DNA of 64,000 nucleotides from NCBI RefSeq assembly GCF_001562115.1, contig NZ_CP013926.1:4278001-4342000 (forward strand). Direction: 5' to 3'. Below are positions 54,460-64,000 of this stretch, in pieces. Position 1 is the stretch's first letter. Each line of letters begins with the position of its first letter. Origin of the DNA: Alteromonas stellipolaris. Its GTDB lineage: Bacteria; Pseudomonadota; Gammaproteobacteria; Enterobacterales; Alteromonadaceae. A program made the position numbers and the translations under genes. The notes under the pieces are model-generated. The model made no database searches. It was not told the DNA's origin and worked only from the letters and a program-made list of their open reading frames with translations.

Positions 54460-55939
54460 TTGTGGTGCCCTTATCGATTTCACTGGTCACTTCAAACTGA
54501 CCGCCGTGTTCTTCAATAATAGTCAGTGAAATAGACATACCAAGGCCGGTGCCATCACCAGGTGGTTTAGTGGTGAAAAAGGGGGTAAACATTTTGCCAA
54601 TGACTTCCTCTGACATACCTTTGCCTTCGTCTTGCAACGTAATGACCGCCTCGCCTTCTAGGGATTCAACATCAAACTTAATGCATTTTCCTTCATCTGT
54701 GGCATAGATGGCGTTAGTAAGTAAGTTGACGAGTACTTGCTGTATTTGCCCAGCGTTGCCTAGTACTTCGATATCGGTTTCAGGAGGCGTGAATATGACC
54801 TTATTTTTATACTTGTGCAGGTTATTCGTGATTCGTAAGGCTGAGCTTATCGCTTCGGCAACATTAATGGCTACGCGCTTACCACCGCTAGGATAGGAAA
54901 ACCCTCTTAGCGCTTTTACGATATCGATAATTCTTTCAATACCTTCTGAGGACTCTTCAAACATTTCAGAGATAGCCTCGGCACTATCTTTTAATGAATA
55001 CGTGTTTTCAAGCGCTAAATAGCGGGCTTCTATTTCTCCCCCCGCATCCTCACAAAGTACCTTTATTTCAGACAAAGCACTCTGGTAATCTTTAAAGATA
55101 TCGCCAGCCACCGAGGTGTTGCTACGTACATAACCAATCGGATTATTAATTTCGTGGGCAATACCGGCCGCCAACTGACCTAACATGGCCATTTTATCTG
55201 CGGTTATTAGCTTTTCTTGCAGATAGCGTTGGTCTTTTTCCATCGAGGATAGGGCGGCTTTGTGATGCTTAATTTCGTGTTTAGAACTTCGGTAGCCTAT
55301 GCCAAATTGTAAATAGTGCTTATTTGCATCAAGCACATACAACATTTCTTCGTCTAGTTCGCTGTTTTGGGTCAATAGTGCTAGCCATGCCTGCTCGCCA
55401 TTGCCCAAGTTCTGCATGAAATGTAATACGTAAGCCTCTTCACGATTATCTGGCCTTTCAACGATATTTACACACCATTGGCTATAATCTTCGGTTACAG
55501 ACAGTGGCAGCTCATCTAACATAACCTTGGCAAAATCGCTGGCTTCAACCCAACCATTTTCTACTTGCCAAATTTTGTTGTCATCTCCTTGAACCACTTT
55601 CCCGGCTTTGGTAATGAAGGCTAAACCACAAAAGGCATCGCTGAACTCTACTGCTGACTCAATGGCGGAGAAAATGAAACTCGCCCCGCTATCGGAAGTT
55701 TTAAGGTGGGAAGCAGAGCGATTCAAAAAGATTAATTCTCGCTCTCTTTTTTTTGATTCATGCAATGCTTTACGCAAGGCTTGCGTTGCCGAATAGGCAT
55801 CGCTTGAGTAGCTTTCTAAAAACCACTCAGCATTTGCCCGCGCTATCTTTTGGCGCTTAAGCTGTCGCTCAAGTAATTTTACTTGAGCTTTTAAGTCAGC
55901 AACCTCATTGGGGCTAGGGGGTATTGAAGCATCGCTCAA
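54434..55939 (-). CDS. Cytosolic sensor histidine kinase
   Basis: 501 aa. An N-terminal coiled coil (LKAQVKLLERQLKRQKIAR), a GAF-like sensor region (about 70-215), a second coiled coil, HisKA with phospho-His in GIAHEINNPIGYV, and HATPase with LLTNAIYAT and DGTGLGMSISL. The GIAHEINNP type is the NtrB/DctB-like class. No membrane helix. It starts at TTG 55939 with AAGG 8 nt upstream. A response regulator is not nearby. Confidence 0.88.
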   Translation of the reverse strand: MSDASIPPSPNEVADLKAQVKLLERQLKRQKIARANAEWFLESYSSDAYSATQALRKALHESKKRERELIFLNRSASHLKTSDSGASFIFSAIESAVEFSDAFCGLAFITKAGKVVQGDDNKIWQVENGWVEASDFAKVMLDELPLSVTEDYSQWCVNIVERPDNREEAYVLHFMQNLGNGEQAWLALLTQNSELDEEMLYVLDANKHYLQFGIGYRSSKHEIKHHKAALSSMEKDQRYLQEKLITADKMAMLGQLAAGIAHEINNPIGYVRSNTSVAGDIFKDYQSALSEIKVLCEDAGGEIEARYLALENTYSLKDSAEAISEMFEESSEGIERIIDIVKALRGFSYPSGGKRVAINVAEAISSALRITNNLHKYKNKVIFTPPETDIEVLGNAGQIQQVLVNLLTNAIYATDEGKCIKFDVESLEGEAVITLQDEGKGMSEEVIGKMFTPFFTTKPPGDGTGLGMSISLTIIEEHGGQFEVTSEIDKGTTIKVRLPLA

Positions 55940-55997
55940 TATATAAGCCTTTTAGTCTATACCTCTTCAAACGCATTTAGGTATATGAGAAAACAAG

Positions 55998-57080
55998 TTA
56001 GCTCACTATCTTGTCTAATAGCAGCATTACTTTCTCGCTAGAGCGTTCCATTTCAATCACTTTAGCTTCTAGTGTTGAAGTATCACCCTCTGCTTTTGCA
56101 TTAATAGCAGCTACACCAGCACGGTGAACCGCTGCATGAGGTGTTTCTAAATCTCTGAATGGTGACGACTTGCCAATAGCCGCACCCTGATTTTCGCTAT
56201 ACCACTTTCCTAAACGACAACTCGCGTGGTCAGCAAGATCACTTGATTTTTTATCGCTGTAACCAAATAAAACCGCATATACATCTGACTTCCATACTAC
56301 GTGGTCTAGCTTAACCGTTTGTATAAAGGAGCTTAACGTCCCCTCATTAATGGTCGTTTTCATGCTATCGCAATGAGAAACCATGGTTTCATAACTGCTA
56401 TTAAGGGTACTAATCCCTTCTTCTAGCTCTTCGTTATTGCCTCTTAATTCGTTAACACCTGAAACTGCTTTTGCCGTAGATTGAATAATATCATTTACTA
56501 GTTCAGACACTTCTGTCGCTGATTTATTGGTTTCAGTAGCTAGTGCACGCACCTCATCGGCGACAACACTGAATCCACGACCAGCATCACCCGCACGGGC
56601 GGCTTCAATAGCAGCATTCAATGCCAGTAGGTTGGTTTGATCCGATATACTGGTAATAGTAGATACAAACTTGTTGATGTTATCCGCTGTACTTGATAAC
56701 CCAGAAATGCGCTCGCTCATACTCACCATTTGGGTATTCAAACCACTCATGTCTTTAACAATTTTGGTAAGTACTTGAGAGGACTGCTCAAACAATTCAT
56801 TAATGTCTGATATTGATTGATTTTCGGTGTTTATTTTTTGATAAGACCCTAATACGGTTTCTCGAATACCTTCAACTTGGTTAAAAGAGTTAACCAAACA
56901 CCGTGTTACCACATCGTATTTACTTTTCTTTGAAGCATCGCTTAACTCGGTAACTTGCCGATGAAGTTCTGTATTTTCAGACTCTAAGGCTGATATTTTA
57001 TCTAGGGCAACTTGATAGCGATTTTCAAGTTGCGTGGCCTGAGACTCTTTTTCTAAGTATTTGCTTCGAGAAACGAACAT
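55998..57080 (-). CDS. Soluble methyl-accepting protein with C-terminal CZB zinc domain
   Basis: No membrane helix. Coiled-coil start (residues 10-45), MCP signalling domain with hairpin tip [17 protein letters not shown] near 180-196, and a CZB (chemoreceptor zinc-binding) domain with DHVVWK, CRLGKWY and PHAAVH giving the 3His/1Cys zinc site. CZB receptors respond to zinc or oxidants such as hypochlorite. Length 360 aa. Confidence 0.9.
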   Translation of the reverse strand: MFVSRSKYLEKESQATQLENRYQVALDKISALESENTELHRQVTELSDASKKSKYDVVTRCLVNSFNQVEGIRETVLGSYQKINTENQSISDINELFEQSSQVLTKIVKDMSGLNTQMVSMSERISGLSSTADNINKFVSTITSISDQTNLLALNAAIEAARAGDAGRGFSVVADEVRALATETNKSATEVSELVNDIIQSTAKAVSGVNELRGNNEELEEGISTLNSSYETMVSHCDSMKTTINEGTLSSFIQTVKLDHVVWKSDVYAVLFGYSDKKSSDLADHASCRLGKWYSENQGAAIGKSSPFRDLETPHAAVHRAGVAAINAKAEGDTSTLEAKVIEMERSSEKVMLLLDKIVS

Positions 57081-57160
57081 AGGGTGACCAAATTTTAATA
57101 TGTGTGAAAATTCAGCATAACAGAAAAAAGCGTAACTTCACCATTCGTCGTTGGTTGAAG

Positions 57161-58162
57161 TTACTCGAATTTTCTGGTGGTTCCTCTAATAATCAATTTG
57201 GGCGACAAAATATGTTCCATTGTCAGTTTTCCATCGCCATAAGCCTGATTTAAAATCCAGCGAGATGCCATAGCACCAATTTCGCGCACTGGGTAGTTCA
57301 CGGTAGTCAGTTTAGGGGTTAGGTAACTAGCAAAGTCAACGTTATCAAATCCGATGACAGAGATATCTTCCGGTACGCGTTTACCATGTTTTCTGAGTGA
57401 GTTAATAGCGCCTGATGCCATTTCATCATTTGCACAGGCGATGGCACTAAAACTTACGTTGCGACTAAACAGTTCATCCACACATTTTTCACCCGAGAAG
57501 GCTTGGAAATTACCTTCAGCCACGGACTCTTCATCAAAATAAAAATTGGCTTCTTCTAATGCTTTTTTGTGCCCAAGTAAACGATTAAAACCATCCGCTT
57601 TAAACAATGCGCCTGCGGCGTATGCAATTTGAGTATGGCCCAAATCGATAAGGTGCTTGGTGGCTAGATATGCGCCAAGCACATTGTCTAGACTAATACA
57701 CTTTTCACCAATAGCTTCTATGTAGCGGTTAACCACAACTATAGGAACATCTTGGCTAGCAAGGTCGATTAGGTACTCATCGCTGACCGCCTCAACATGC
57801 AAAATAAGCGCATCGCAGCGGCGACTCAGCAAGGCTTCTATTTCTTTTTTCTCTAAGGCTTCGTCACTGTGCCCTGTTACCACAAACATATGTTTGTTGG
57901 CTTGCCTAAGTACTTTTTCAGAACCGGCCATCATGGCGCCAAAGAATGAGCCGTGTAATTCGGGAACCACATACCCAACGGTATGGGTTTTATTTGAGGC
58001 AAGGGAAGCCGCAATTACATTGTGTCGATAGCCAAGCTTCTCCATCGCATCAAGCACTTGCTGACGCGTTTTCTCTTTAACGGTATCTGTGTTGTTGATA
58101 ACCCGAGATACTGTAGCTGACGACACGCCGGCTAATTCACTTACTTGTTTAATCGTTACCAT
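57161..58162 (-). CDS. LacI-family transcriptional regulator
   Basis: 333 aa. N-terminal helix-turn-helix (TIKQVSELAGVSSATVSRVINN) with hinge helix, then a periplasmic-binding-type effector domain (YVVPELHGSFFGAMM, ISVIGFDN). It heads toward the same direction as the transporter and glucosidase genes upstream of it and probably represses them in the absence of a beta-glucoside. Confidence 0.92.
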   Translation of the reverse strand: MVTIKQVSELAGVSSATVSRVINNTDTVKEKTRQQVLDAMEKLGYRHNVIAASLASNKTHTVGYVVPELHGSFFGAMMAGSEKVLRQANKHMFVVTGHSDEALEKKEIEALLSRRCDALILHVEAVSDEYLIDLASQDVPIVVVNRYIEAIGEKCISLDNVLGAYLATKHLIDLGHTQIAYAAGALFKADGFNRLLGHKKALEEANFYFDEESVAEGNFQAFSGEKCVDELFSRNVSFSAIACANDEMASGAINSLRKHGKRVPEDISVIGFDNVDFASYLTPKLTTVNYPVREIGAMASRWILNQAYGDGKLTMEHILSPKLIIRGTTRKFE

Positions 58163-58218
58163 ATAGCATTAACAGTGCATACGTGCGCTGTGTATATCCT
58201 TGCTTTGCGTAATTATTG

Positions 58219-59565
58219 TTACGATGCGCGATGCGCATCGTCTGTGGTCAATCCAAGGCGCTGCTGAATTGCCATCATTTTTTGGTTATCTAATGTATAC
58301 CAGCGCATAATAATCGCAACACCTATCGATGCAATTGCCGGCCCGATACAAAATAACGCCACAATTCCTTTTGCCACATCAGGTGAAAATGCGTCCGGTT
58401 GATAGTTAACTGATGCGAGTAACCACCCCGCAAGTGCGCCGCCCAAAGCTAGTCCAACCTTAATAAAAAAGACTACGGTTGAGTAAGTTAACCCTGTCAT
58501 ACGAAGCCCCGTTTTATCTTCGCCATAGTCCACCACATCAGCAATTTTTGCCCACAGTAGTGGCGTAGCCATTTGCAATATAAGGCCCCAAAGGAAATGC
58601 AGTGCAATGGCCGTAAACCACGCCTGATAAGGCACAAAATAATTTACGATACACACTGCTGCACTGGCTAACTGAAGCCAAGTGTAGACTTTGATTTTGC
58701 AAAATCGTTTAGCAATTGGGTTCGCCAACGCACAGCCTATAATGCTTCCTACCATACCTGCGGTAACAAACAATGTGGCCGATTCAGGCCGCTGCAACAC
58801 GTACTTCACATAGTAAAGCGCTAGCGTGTTTCGCATCACCATGCCGGTAAGTAACACAATCGCAACCATACAAAGAACACGACACTGGTCATTTTGCCAA
58901 ATGGCCGCTAGCTGAGTTTTATAGGGTGCAGGCGTTTCATTGGCAGGTTTTACCCGCTCTTTAGTACCAGCAAAGCAAAGTAAAAAAAGTACCATCCCCA
59001 CTATACTCATCACTATCATAGCGCGCTGATACCCAAGCGCTTCGTTGCCGTTCCCTAAGTAATCAACCAATGGCAACATAAATGATGTCACCAACAGCCC
59101 ACCACCCATGGCAAATACAAAGCGATAAGATTGGATAGATACGCGTTCTGAGGCATCGGCACTTAACACGCCGCCCAATGCAGAATAAGGAATATTAATG
59201 GCCGTATACATTATCATTAGCAGAGCGTAGGTGATAAATGCGTAGTACAACTTACCTTCTTCAGTAAGCCATTCAGGCGAGGTAAACGCCAGCACGCTAC
59301 ATAGCGCAAAAGGCAAAGCCAACCATAATAGATAGGGCCGGTATGCGCCCCACCGCGTTCTTGTTCTATCTGCTAAAGAGCCCATTAAAGGGTCGGTAAC
59401 GGCATCAAATACGCGAACGAGTAAGAACATGCTCCCTACTGCTGCAGCCGGTATGCCGACAACGTCGGTATAATAAAATGTCAAAAACAGCATGACGGTT
59501 TGAAAAATGAAATTACTTGCCGTATCGCCTAACCCGTAGGCAATTTTTTCCTTTGCACTTACCAT
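58219..59565 (-). CDS. GPH-family glycoside/cation symporter
   Basis: Inner-membrane sugar symporter of the glycoside-pentoside-hexuronide group (MelB-like). AYGLGDTASNF is the family start, VFDAVTDPLMGSLADRTRTRWGAYRPYLL is the loop 2-3 signature, and about 12 membrane segments follow. ATG 59565 is preferred because GGTG precedes it; GTG 59574 also fits. 448 aa. Likely imports the beta-glucoside cleaved by the next gene. Confidence 0.9.
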   Translation of the reverse strand: MVSAKEKIAYGLGDTASNFIFQTVMLFLTFYYTDVVGIPAAAVGSMFLLVRVFDAVTDPLMGSLADRTRTRWGAYRPYLLWLALPFALCSVLAFTSPEWLTEEGKLYYAFITYALLMIMYTAINIPYSALGGVLSADASERVSIQSYRFVFAMGGGLLVTSFMLPLVDYLGNGNEALGYQRAMIVMSIVGMVLFLLCFAGTKERVKPANETPAPYKTQLAAIWQNDQCRVLCMVAIVLLTGMVMRNTLALYYVKYVLQRPESATLFVTAGMVGSIIGCALANPIAKRFCKIKVYTWLQLASAAVCIVNYFVPYQAWFTAIALHFLWGLILQMATPLLWAKIADVVDYGEDKTGLRMTGLTYSTVVFFIKVGLALGGALAGWLLASVNYQPDAFSPDVAKGIVALFCIGPAIASIGVAIIMRWYTLDNQKMMAIQQRLGLTTDDAHRAS

Positions 59566-59617
59566 TGGCTTCACCGTTATCTTTATTATTTTATGCTTTT
59601 AATAAATTTCGCATCTA

Positions 59618-60973
59618 TCAGGCTGCGTTTAACGCTTTTCGTCTTTCTTCTAGCAGTTGTTGTAGTCTTATTGCACTGGCTTTTAACGTTCGTTTTTGGG
59701 TGTCGTAATCAACGTAAATAATACCGAAGCGTTTCTCATAACCCAGCGCCCATTCAAAATTATCTAACAAGCTCCAAACAAAATAGCCTGTTATATTGAC
59801 CCCTGCTTCAATTGCATCGGCTACCGCCTGCAAATGGGTGGTTAGATATCGAATACGCTGCTCATCGTTCACGTCACCATCCATTGTTAACGTATCATCA
59901 CTGGCCAAGCCATTTTCAGTGATAATAAGCGGTGGCAGTTGGTAATCATTATGCAACTGTAGCAGCAAATCAGTTAACCCTTGCGGGTAAACTTCCCAGC
60001 CCATTGCGGTAGTTTCACTTCCCTCTGGGGCTGGCAACTGACAAGGGTCTTCAGAGCCATCATCTGTGACTTTAGCGCGAGTGTAATAATTCACACCTAA
60101 GTAATCTATTTTCTCAGCAATAATATCCATATCGCCATCGTGAATATCTGGTCGGTGAGCTGCTGGAATCTTATCGATAAGGGCAGGATAACAACCATGT
60201 ATTAATGGTTTAATGTACCAATCGTTATGATGATCGTGCGCTAATTGTGTGGCACGAATATCTTTTTCATCATTGGTGTTTGGGTAAAACGGCGTAAAAT
60301 TAAGTACCACGCCGGCCTCAATATTAGGTGCATTTTTGCGTAATACGCGCATGCCTAAACCATGAGCCAGCAACAAATGGTGTATGGCCTTTTTACCAAA
60401 CTCTTTGCCCACTTTACCCGGAGCATGAATGCCCACTTCATAACCTAAATAAGCACTACAAAAGGGTTCGTTTAATGTGGCATAAGAGAAAACCTTATCA
60501 CCAAATGCTTTACTCACCACATCTACATACTCAGCAAACGCATAGGCCGTTTTTCTATTTAACCAGCCTCCATCATCTTCTAGATACTGAGGTAAATCCC
60601 AGTGATATAGCGTGACATAAGGCTTTATGTTGTTTTGCTTTAGCTTGGCTAGCAAGGCAAGGTAGAAATCGAGCCCTTGCTGATTAATCGAACCATCTTT
60701 TTTAATAATTCGTGGCCAGCTAATGGAAAATCGATAAGCGTCTACATTTAACGAATCGATAATACTTAGGTCTTCTTCCAAACGGTTCACATGGTCGCAC
60801 GCCACCAGCCCATGACTTCCATCGGCAATTTTTCCAGGTGTATTGCAAAACGTATCCCAAATACTTGGCTCCCTGTTTTTTGCATCGCCCTCAATTTGAA
60901 ATGACGATGTCGCAACCCCCATAGTGAAATTTGAATGCATAAAGGGAGAGCCAGCTTGGGCTAAAATTTCCAT
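59618..60973 (-). CDS. GH1 beta-glucosidase
   Basis: Cytosolic retaining glycosidase. The acid/base Glu lies in TLNEPF and the nucleophile Glu in ITENGLA; FTMGVATSSFQIEG, SISWPRI and FEWALGYEKRFGI complete the family. Length 451 aa. Substrate is likely cellobiose or another beta-glucoside. First gene of the glucosidase-transporter-regulator series. Confidence 0.93.
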   Translation of the reverse strand: MEILAQAGSPFMHSNFTMGVATSSFQIEGDAKNREPSIWDTFCNTPGKIADGSHGLVACDHVNRLEEDLSIIDSLNVDAYRFSISWPRIIKKDGSINQQGLDFYLALLAKLKQNNIKPYVTLYHWDLPQYLEDDGGWLNRKTAYAFAEYVDVVSKAFGDKVFSYATLNEPFCSAYLGYEVGIHAPGKVGKEFGKKAIHHLLLAHGLGMRVLRKNAPNIEAGVVLNFTPFYPNTNDEKDIRATQLAHDHHNDWYIKPLIHGCYPALIDKIPAAHRPDIHDGDMDIIAEKIDYLGVNYYTRAKVTDDGSEDPCQLPAPEGSETTAMGWEVYPQGLTDLLLQLHNDYQLPPLIITENGLASDDTLTMDGDVNDEQRIRYLTTHLQAVADAIEAGVNITGYFVWSLLDNFEWALGYEKRFGIIYVDYDTQKRTLKASAIRLQQLLEERRKALNAA

Positions 60974-61357
60974 GTGTACAAAACCTTATTAGAATATATG
61001 TATCAGCGCCTGTAGATAACAGGCGATAAAAAAGTAAATACCACAGGCACTAACAATATTTAGATTGTGTAAAGCCAAGGTTTATTAGCACTTTATATAA
61101 GGTGCGCTATCGGCAACTTACGGACAGAGCCAAATATATGAGGCTGCTCTATTAGGCACCTATATGAGACAAAGTGTAGCATTATATGTAAGCGCTTTCA
61201 TACAATAGCAAACATAGTACAAGCATTGCCAAGAAAAACTTTTACATTTTATTCACAGAAGACAACCCAGCGACGTATTTCACTGGGTTGATATAAAGGT
61301 AGGGTGTCTAGTACTCGCCACTATCATGGAAGACAAGGTTCCAATAGTGCTAGCCTC
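60974..61357. promoter_or_regulatory. Control region of the beta-glucoside genes
   Basis: This 384-bp stretch carries no supported gene. It holds the LacI-type operator at 61187-61200 and AT-rich promoter sequence; it also contains the 3' flank of the hugZ gene. No intrinsic terminator for hugZ was seen. Confidence 0.6.
61187..61200. promoter_or_regulatory. LacI-family operator (cre-like palindrome)
   Basis: TGTAAGCGCTTTCA matches the LacI/CcpA-type consensus TGWAARCGYTTWCA at every position. It is 214 bp upstream of the GH1 start and is the natural site for the LacI-family protein coded in the same cluster. Confidence 0.75.
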
Positions 61358-62086
61358 TTAGCTCGCTTTGGGTATGTTCAATGCCGTGCGTGCATCATTA
61401 GTCAGTTTAACGAGTGCTTTTCGAACATCGGTGGAGGTTGCACAAAGGGTTTCAAAAGGAATAAACCATGTCGCTTTTTCGCTACCACAATGCATGCCTT
61501 CGGGGAATGCGCTATGCATAACAGGGTGCTCTATATTCACGCCTACTTTATGTTGTAAAATTAGCTGCATGGCATCAACATGATCTTCATTCATGTGAGT
61601 AATCATGCCTTCTGGTGAACCATGCCACTCTTGCTCTTCAACCTGCCAGTACGCTTTATCTATCCAATGGATTTTCCCAAACCCGCCAATAAAGCGTACC
61701 CGCTCGGCGCGGATAACATAAAAGTTAAAGTCGTGAGTTTTTTCATACCCTTTGGCTTGTGGGAACAGCCGTAAATATTGCGCTTTAACATCCTCTTTAT
61801 TAGCAAGTTCTGCATTACCCATAATAGTCACTCGACCATTTGCTTGAGAGTCATCTTCAGCAGCATCGAATATGGTTAAACTGACTTTATCGTTCGCTTT
61901 AATATTACGAGTATGCAGCGCAATATCACTAATATAGATAATGGCATCACCGGCGGGGGTAAGATAAAAAGGAACGACTGAACCAAAGGGATAACCCGGC
62001 ATTGAGGTGGAATGAGTGCCTAACACACCACTGTGGTGAGTTCGGCTTAGTTGTTTTGCTGAAAATGCAATATCTTGCATGCTCAT
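61358..62086 (-). CDS. hugZ: HugZ-family haem-utilisation protein
   Basis: Split-barrel flavin-fold protein of the HugZ/HutZ group that binds or degrades haem. N-terminal PNPOx-like domain (TSMPGYPFGSVVPF, VSLTIFD) and C-terminal DUF2470-like part (GMITHMNEDHVDAMQ, with conserved His). Length 242 aa. GGAG precedes the ATG. It follows hmuV by 21 bp. Confidence 0.9.
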   Translation of the reverse strand: MSMQDIAFSAKQLSRTHHSGVLGTHSTSMPGYPFGSVVPFYLTPAGDAIIYISDIALHTRNIKANDKVSLTIFDAAEDDSQANGRVTIMGNAELANKEDVKAQYLRLFPQAKGYEKTHDFNFYVIRAERVRFIGGFGKIHWIDKAYWQVEEQEWHGSPEGMITHMNEDHVDAMQLILQHKVGVNIEHPVMHSAFPEGMHCGSEKATWFIPFETLCATSTDVRKALVKLTNDARTALNIPKAS

Positions 62087-62107
62087 AAGAAACTCCGTTT
62101 TTTCAAA

Positions 62108-62926
62108 TTAATGCGTAACAAAAACATCGTTATCTAAGTTACGAATAAGGTTTAATTGAGTGTGATAGCAGCGTGCCAATGTATCTATAGTTAATGCATT
62201 TTCCGGCTTATCATCGGCTATACACCCCTGCTCTGCCAGTAAAATCATCCTGCTACAATAAGGCGAAATTAAGTTAAGGTCGTGACTCACACAAACAATA
62301 CAGAGCCCTTGTTGGCTCAGGCTGACCAACTGCTGCATCACCAACTTTTGATGGCGTAAGTCTAGCGCAGAGGTTGGCTCGTCAAGCAGCAACAGCTTTC
62401 CTTCTAGGCTGTCGTGTGAGCTTATCGGGAGTAATTGCAATATTGCTTTGCTTAAAAATACCCTTTGCCGCTCTCCCCCTGACAAAGTTTGAATATTTCG
62501 CGATAACAAATGCGTTATATCAAACTGCTCGGCAATCTCGCCGATAATATGATGTCGATTGGCAGGCGACTCTACAATATGGTGGCGAGCCAACTGTAAT
62601 ATTTCATCGACCAAAAAGCCAAAAGGGGTAGAAGCGCTTTGCGCCATAACTGCCCGATAATCTGCAAGCCTTTGCAGACTAATCTCACTTAACGGCTGAC
62701 CATTAAATGAAAGCGTGCCTTTCTCTAGCGGTGCTAAGCCGCCTAATACAGTAAGAAGCGATGATTTCCCGCAACCGTTTTCACCCGCAAGGGCGATAAA
62801 CTCACCTGCGTTAAATGCAAGGTTAAGATTACACAATAGCTGTCGCTTCCCTCTAGTGATGTCTACGTCCACGAGGTCGAGCAGTGGTTCTAGTGGCTGG
62901 GCTTGAGCAGGGTTAAAGTGAGCCAT
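62108..62926 (-). CDS. hmuV: Haem ABC transporter ATPase
   Basis: ATP-binding subunit of haem import. Walker A GENGCGKSSLL, signature LSGGERQRV, Walker B LLLLDEPTSALD, H-loop VSHDLN. ATG 62926 with AAGGGG upstream gives 272 aa and overlaps hmuU by 14 bp; a longer frame begins at 62974. Confidence 0.93.
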   Translation of the reverse strand: MAHFNPAQAQPLEPLLDLVDVDITRGKRQLLCNLNLAFNAGEFIALAGENGCGKSSLLTVLGGLAPLEKGTLSFNGQPLSEISLQRLADYRAVMAQSASTPFGFLVDEILQLARHHIVESPANRHHIIGEIAEQFDITHLLSRNIQTLSGGERQRVFLSKAILQLLPISSHDSLEGKLLLLDEPTSALDLRHQKLVMQQLVSLSQQGLCIVCVSHDLNLISPYCSRMILLAEQGCIADDKPENALTIDTLARCYHTQLNLIRNLDNDVFVTH

Positions 62927-64000
62927 TGAATACCCCTTTTTGCTTCCACAATAAATACAAGAAAAAAGGAGCACCTATTGCGGATGTTACGATACCAATG
63001 GGGATTTCCATGGGAGTGAATAATGTGCGAGCCAGCGTATCGGCAACGGTTAACAACAATGCCCCCATTAACGCACAGGCAGGAATAAGCACATTGTGAT
63101 TAACGCCAAATAGCGTGCGGCACATATGCGGCACGACTAACCCCACAAATCCGATAATGCCACACAAAGCCGTGGCCAAAGCGACAGCAAAGGCGACCAG
63201 CCATAATATGGCTTGTTTATAGCGCGCAACATTCAAGCCCATATAAGCAGCTTCACTTTCGCCCAAAGCAAGCAAATTAAGCGCATTGCGAGATACCATT
63301 AAGCCTGAAATAGCGATAATGCCCGCCGCTGCCACCAGCGCACATAACGTCCAGCTAGCACCCGCTAAACTGCCCATTGTCCAATAGGTAATTTGGCGAA
63401 GTGCATCGTCACTTGCTACATAGCTAATGGCACCAATAATAGTTCCGGTGAAGGCATTTATTGCCACCCCGGCGAGTATCAAGGTAGCCACCGATACACC
63501 CTGCGCACTATTGGCAAAGCGTAATACTGTCCACACGGCCAATAACGCGCCGCCAAACGCCCAAAGTGCTACCCAAACAGAGGCTAGTGCAGGTACGAGT
63601 GGCGGCACAATAGCCATGCTAACGGCTGCTGCTGCGGCGGCACCACCGGCAATACCGATTAAACCAGGGTCGGCCAATGGGTTTCTCACCAAGCCCTGCA
63701 TGGCACAACCTGACACCGCCAGTAGCGCGCCAATAAATAAGGTCATGATAACCCGTGGTAAACGCAGCTCAGTAAGTACGTACCAGTGCGTGCTATTAAA
63801 TGTACCCTCTCGATTAGCCCCGCCTTCCTCAATTAACGCGCCTTGAGAAAAAAGTGGCCTTGTTAATTGCGACAGTTCATGCCACAACAACTCGCTCACG
63901 TTAATAGATAAGCTGCCACTCACAACCCCCACGTAGGCGCTTACCAGCAATAAAGCCCCAAGTAAGGCTAAACCATAACGCTTACGCTTTGCTCTCGTTG
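62913..64000 (-). CDS. hmuU: Haem ABC transporter permease, FecCD family (5' end cut by window edge)
   Basis: Inner-membrane permease of the BtuC/FecCD type. The frame is open to the right edge, the first visible residues being a basic stretch and the first membrane helix (YGLALLGALLLVSAYVGVV), so only a few residues may be missing. LRLPRVIMTLFIGALLAVSG, VRNPLADPGLIGIAGG and GLVVPHMCRTLFGVNH are family signatures. About 9-10 membrane segments. The binding protein and receptor genes should lie beyond the edge. Confidence 0.92.
   Translation of the reverse strand, partial: TRAKRKRYGLALLGALLLVSAYVGVVSGSLSINVSELLWHELSQLTRPLFSQGALIEEGGANREGTFNSTHWYVLTELRLPRVIMTLFIGALLAVSGCAMQGLVRNPLADPGLIGIAGGAAAAAAVSMAIVPPLVPALASVWVALWAFGGALLAVWTVLRFANSAQGVSVATLILAGVAINAFTGTIIGAISYVASDDALRQITYWTMGSLAGASWTLCALVAAAGIIAISGLMVSRNALNLLALGESEAAYMGLNVARYKQAILWLVAFAVALATALCGIIGFVGLVVPHMCRTLFGVNHNVLIPACALMGALLLTVADTLARTLFTPMEIPIGIVTSAIGAPFFLYLLWKQKGVFNGSL

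Noticed and set aside
1..64000. CRISPR arrays, tRNA, rRNA, phage or complete insertion sequences
   Set aside because: No regularly spaced repeats, no cloverleaf or rRNA segments noticed, and no transposase or phage structural genes seen; a tRNAscan or ISfinder run would confirm.

Overview
The window looks like chromosomal DNA from a marine gammaproteobacterium of the Alteromonas/Alteromonadaceae type. The basis is gene content and order: amiB-mutL-miaA-hfq-hflX-hflK-hflC behind tsaE and the NAD(P)HX-repair gene, rsd facing nudC-hemE, rpsF-rpsR-rplI, an OmpA protein with calcium-binding repeats, a PEP-CTERM-like exported protein, and a secreted lipase with its foldase. This is family-level recognition, not a database match. 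I saw no rRNA, tRNA, CRISPR array, prophage or complete insertion sequence. Coding density is high and most genes are on the minus strand.

Layout. (1) 1-5305: a DNA-repair module of Lhr-type helicase (cut by the left edge) divergent from an MBL-fold nuclease and an ATP-dependent DNA ligase. (2) 5460-15190: accessory metabolism with a PEP-CTERM-like metalloprotease, a PfkB sugar kinase divergent from a ROK regulator with a strong palindrome between them, a 249-bp MITE-like element, a homocysteine S-methyltransferase, two coupled glutathione transferases, a lipase/foldase operon, a UbiG-type methyltransferase and a DUF2237 protein. (3) 15308-21807: an aldehyde dehydrogenase plus TPP-enzyme operon, DUF4112, ferrochelatase and an AbgT transporter. 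(4) 22093-33261: the long conserved minus-strand housekeeping cluster from nnrDE to hflC, with queG divergent from nnrDE across only 6 bp. (5) 33375-39457: a small anchored protein, hemE, a candidate intergenic small RNA, nudC, rsd, zur-cheX-yjbQ as overlapping genes, and ompA. (6) 39572-50566: dnaB is separated from rplI-rpsR-rpsF by about 8.5 kb holding a lipoprotein, an ECF sigma/anti-sigma/DUF4097 operon, a MOSC protein and an RND efflux pair; priB is absent between rpsF and rpsR. (7) 50810-57080: a signalling cluster with two histidine kinases, an SOS-type yebG, a PAS chemoreceptor interrupted by one stop codon, and a soluble CZB chemoreceptor. (8) 57161-60973: a beta-glucoside locus of LacI regulator, GPH transporter and GH1 glucosidase with a LacI-type operator upstream. 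(9) 61358-64000: a haem-use operon (hmuU cut by the right edge, hmuV, hugZ).

The points most worth following up are the candidate small RNA between hemE and nudC, the MITE-like element at 8882-9130, the single nonsense codon splitting an otherwise intact Aer-like receptor, the probable operators at 7474-7496 and 61187-61200, the rpsF leader, and the unusual metzincin with a PEP-CTERM-like tail. I found no clear candidate for a wholly new defence or mobile system.
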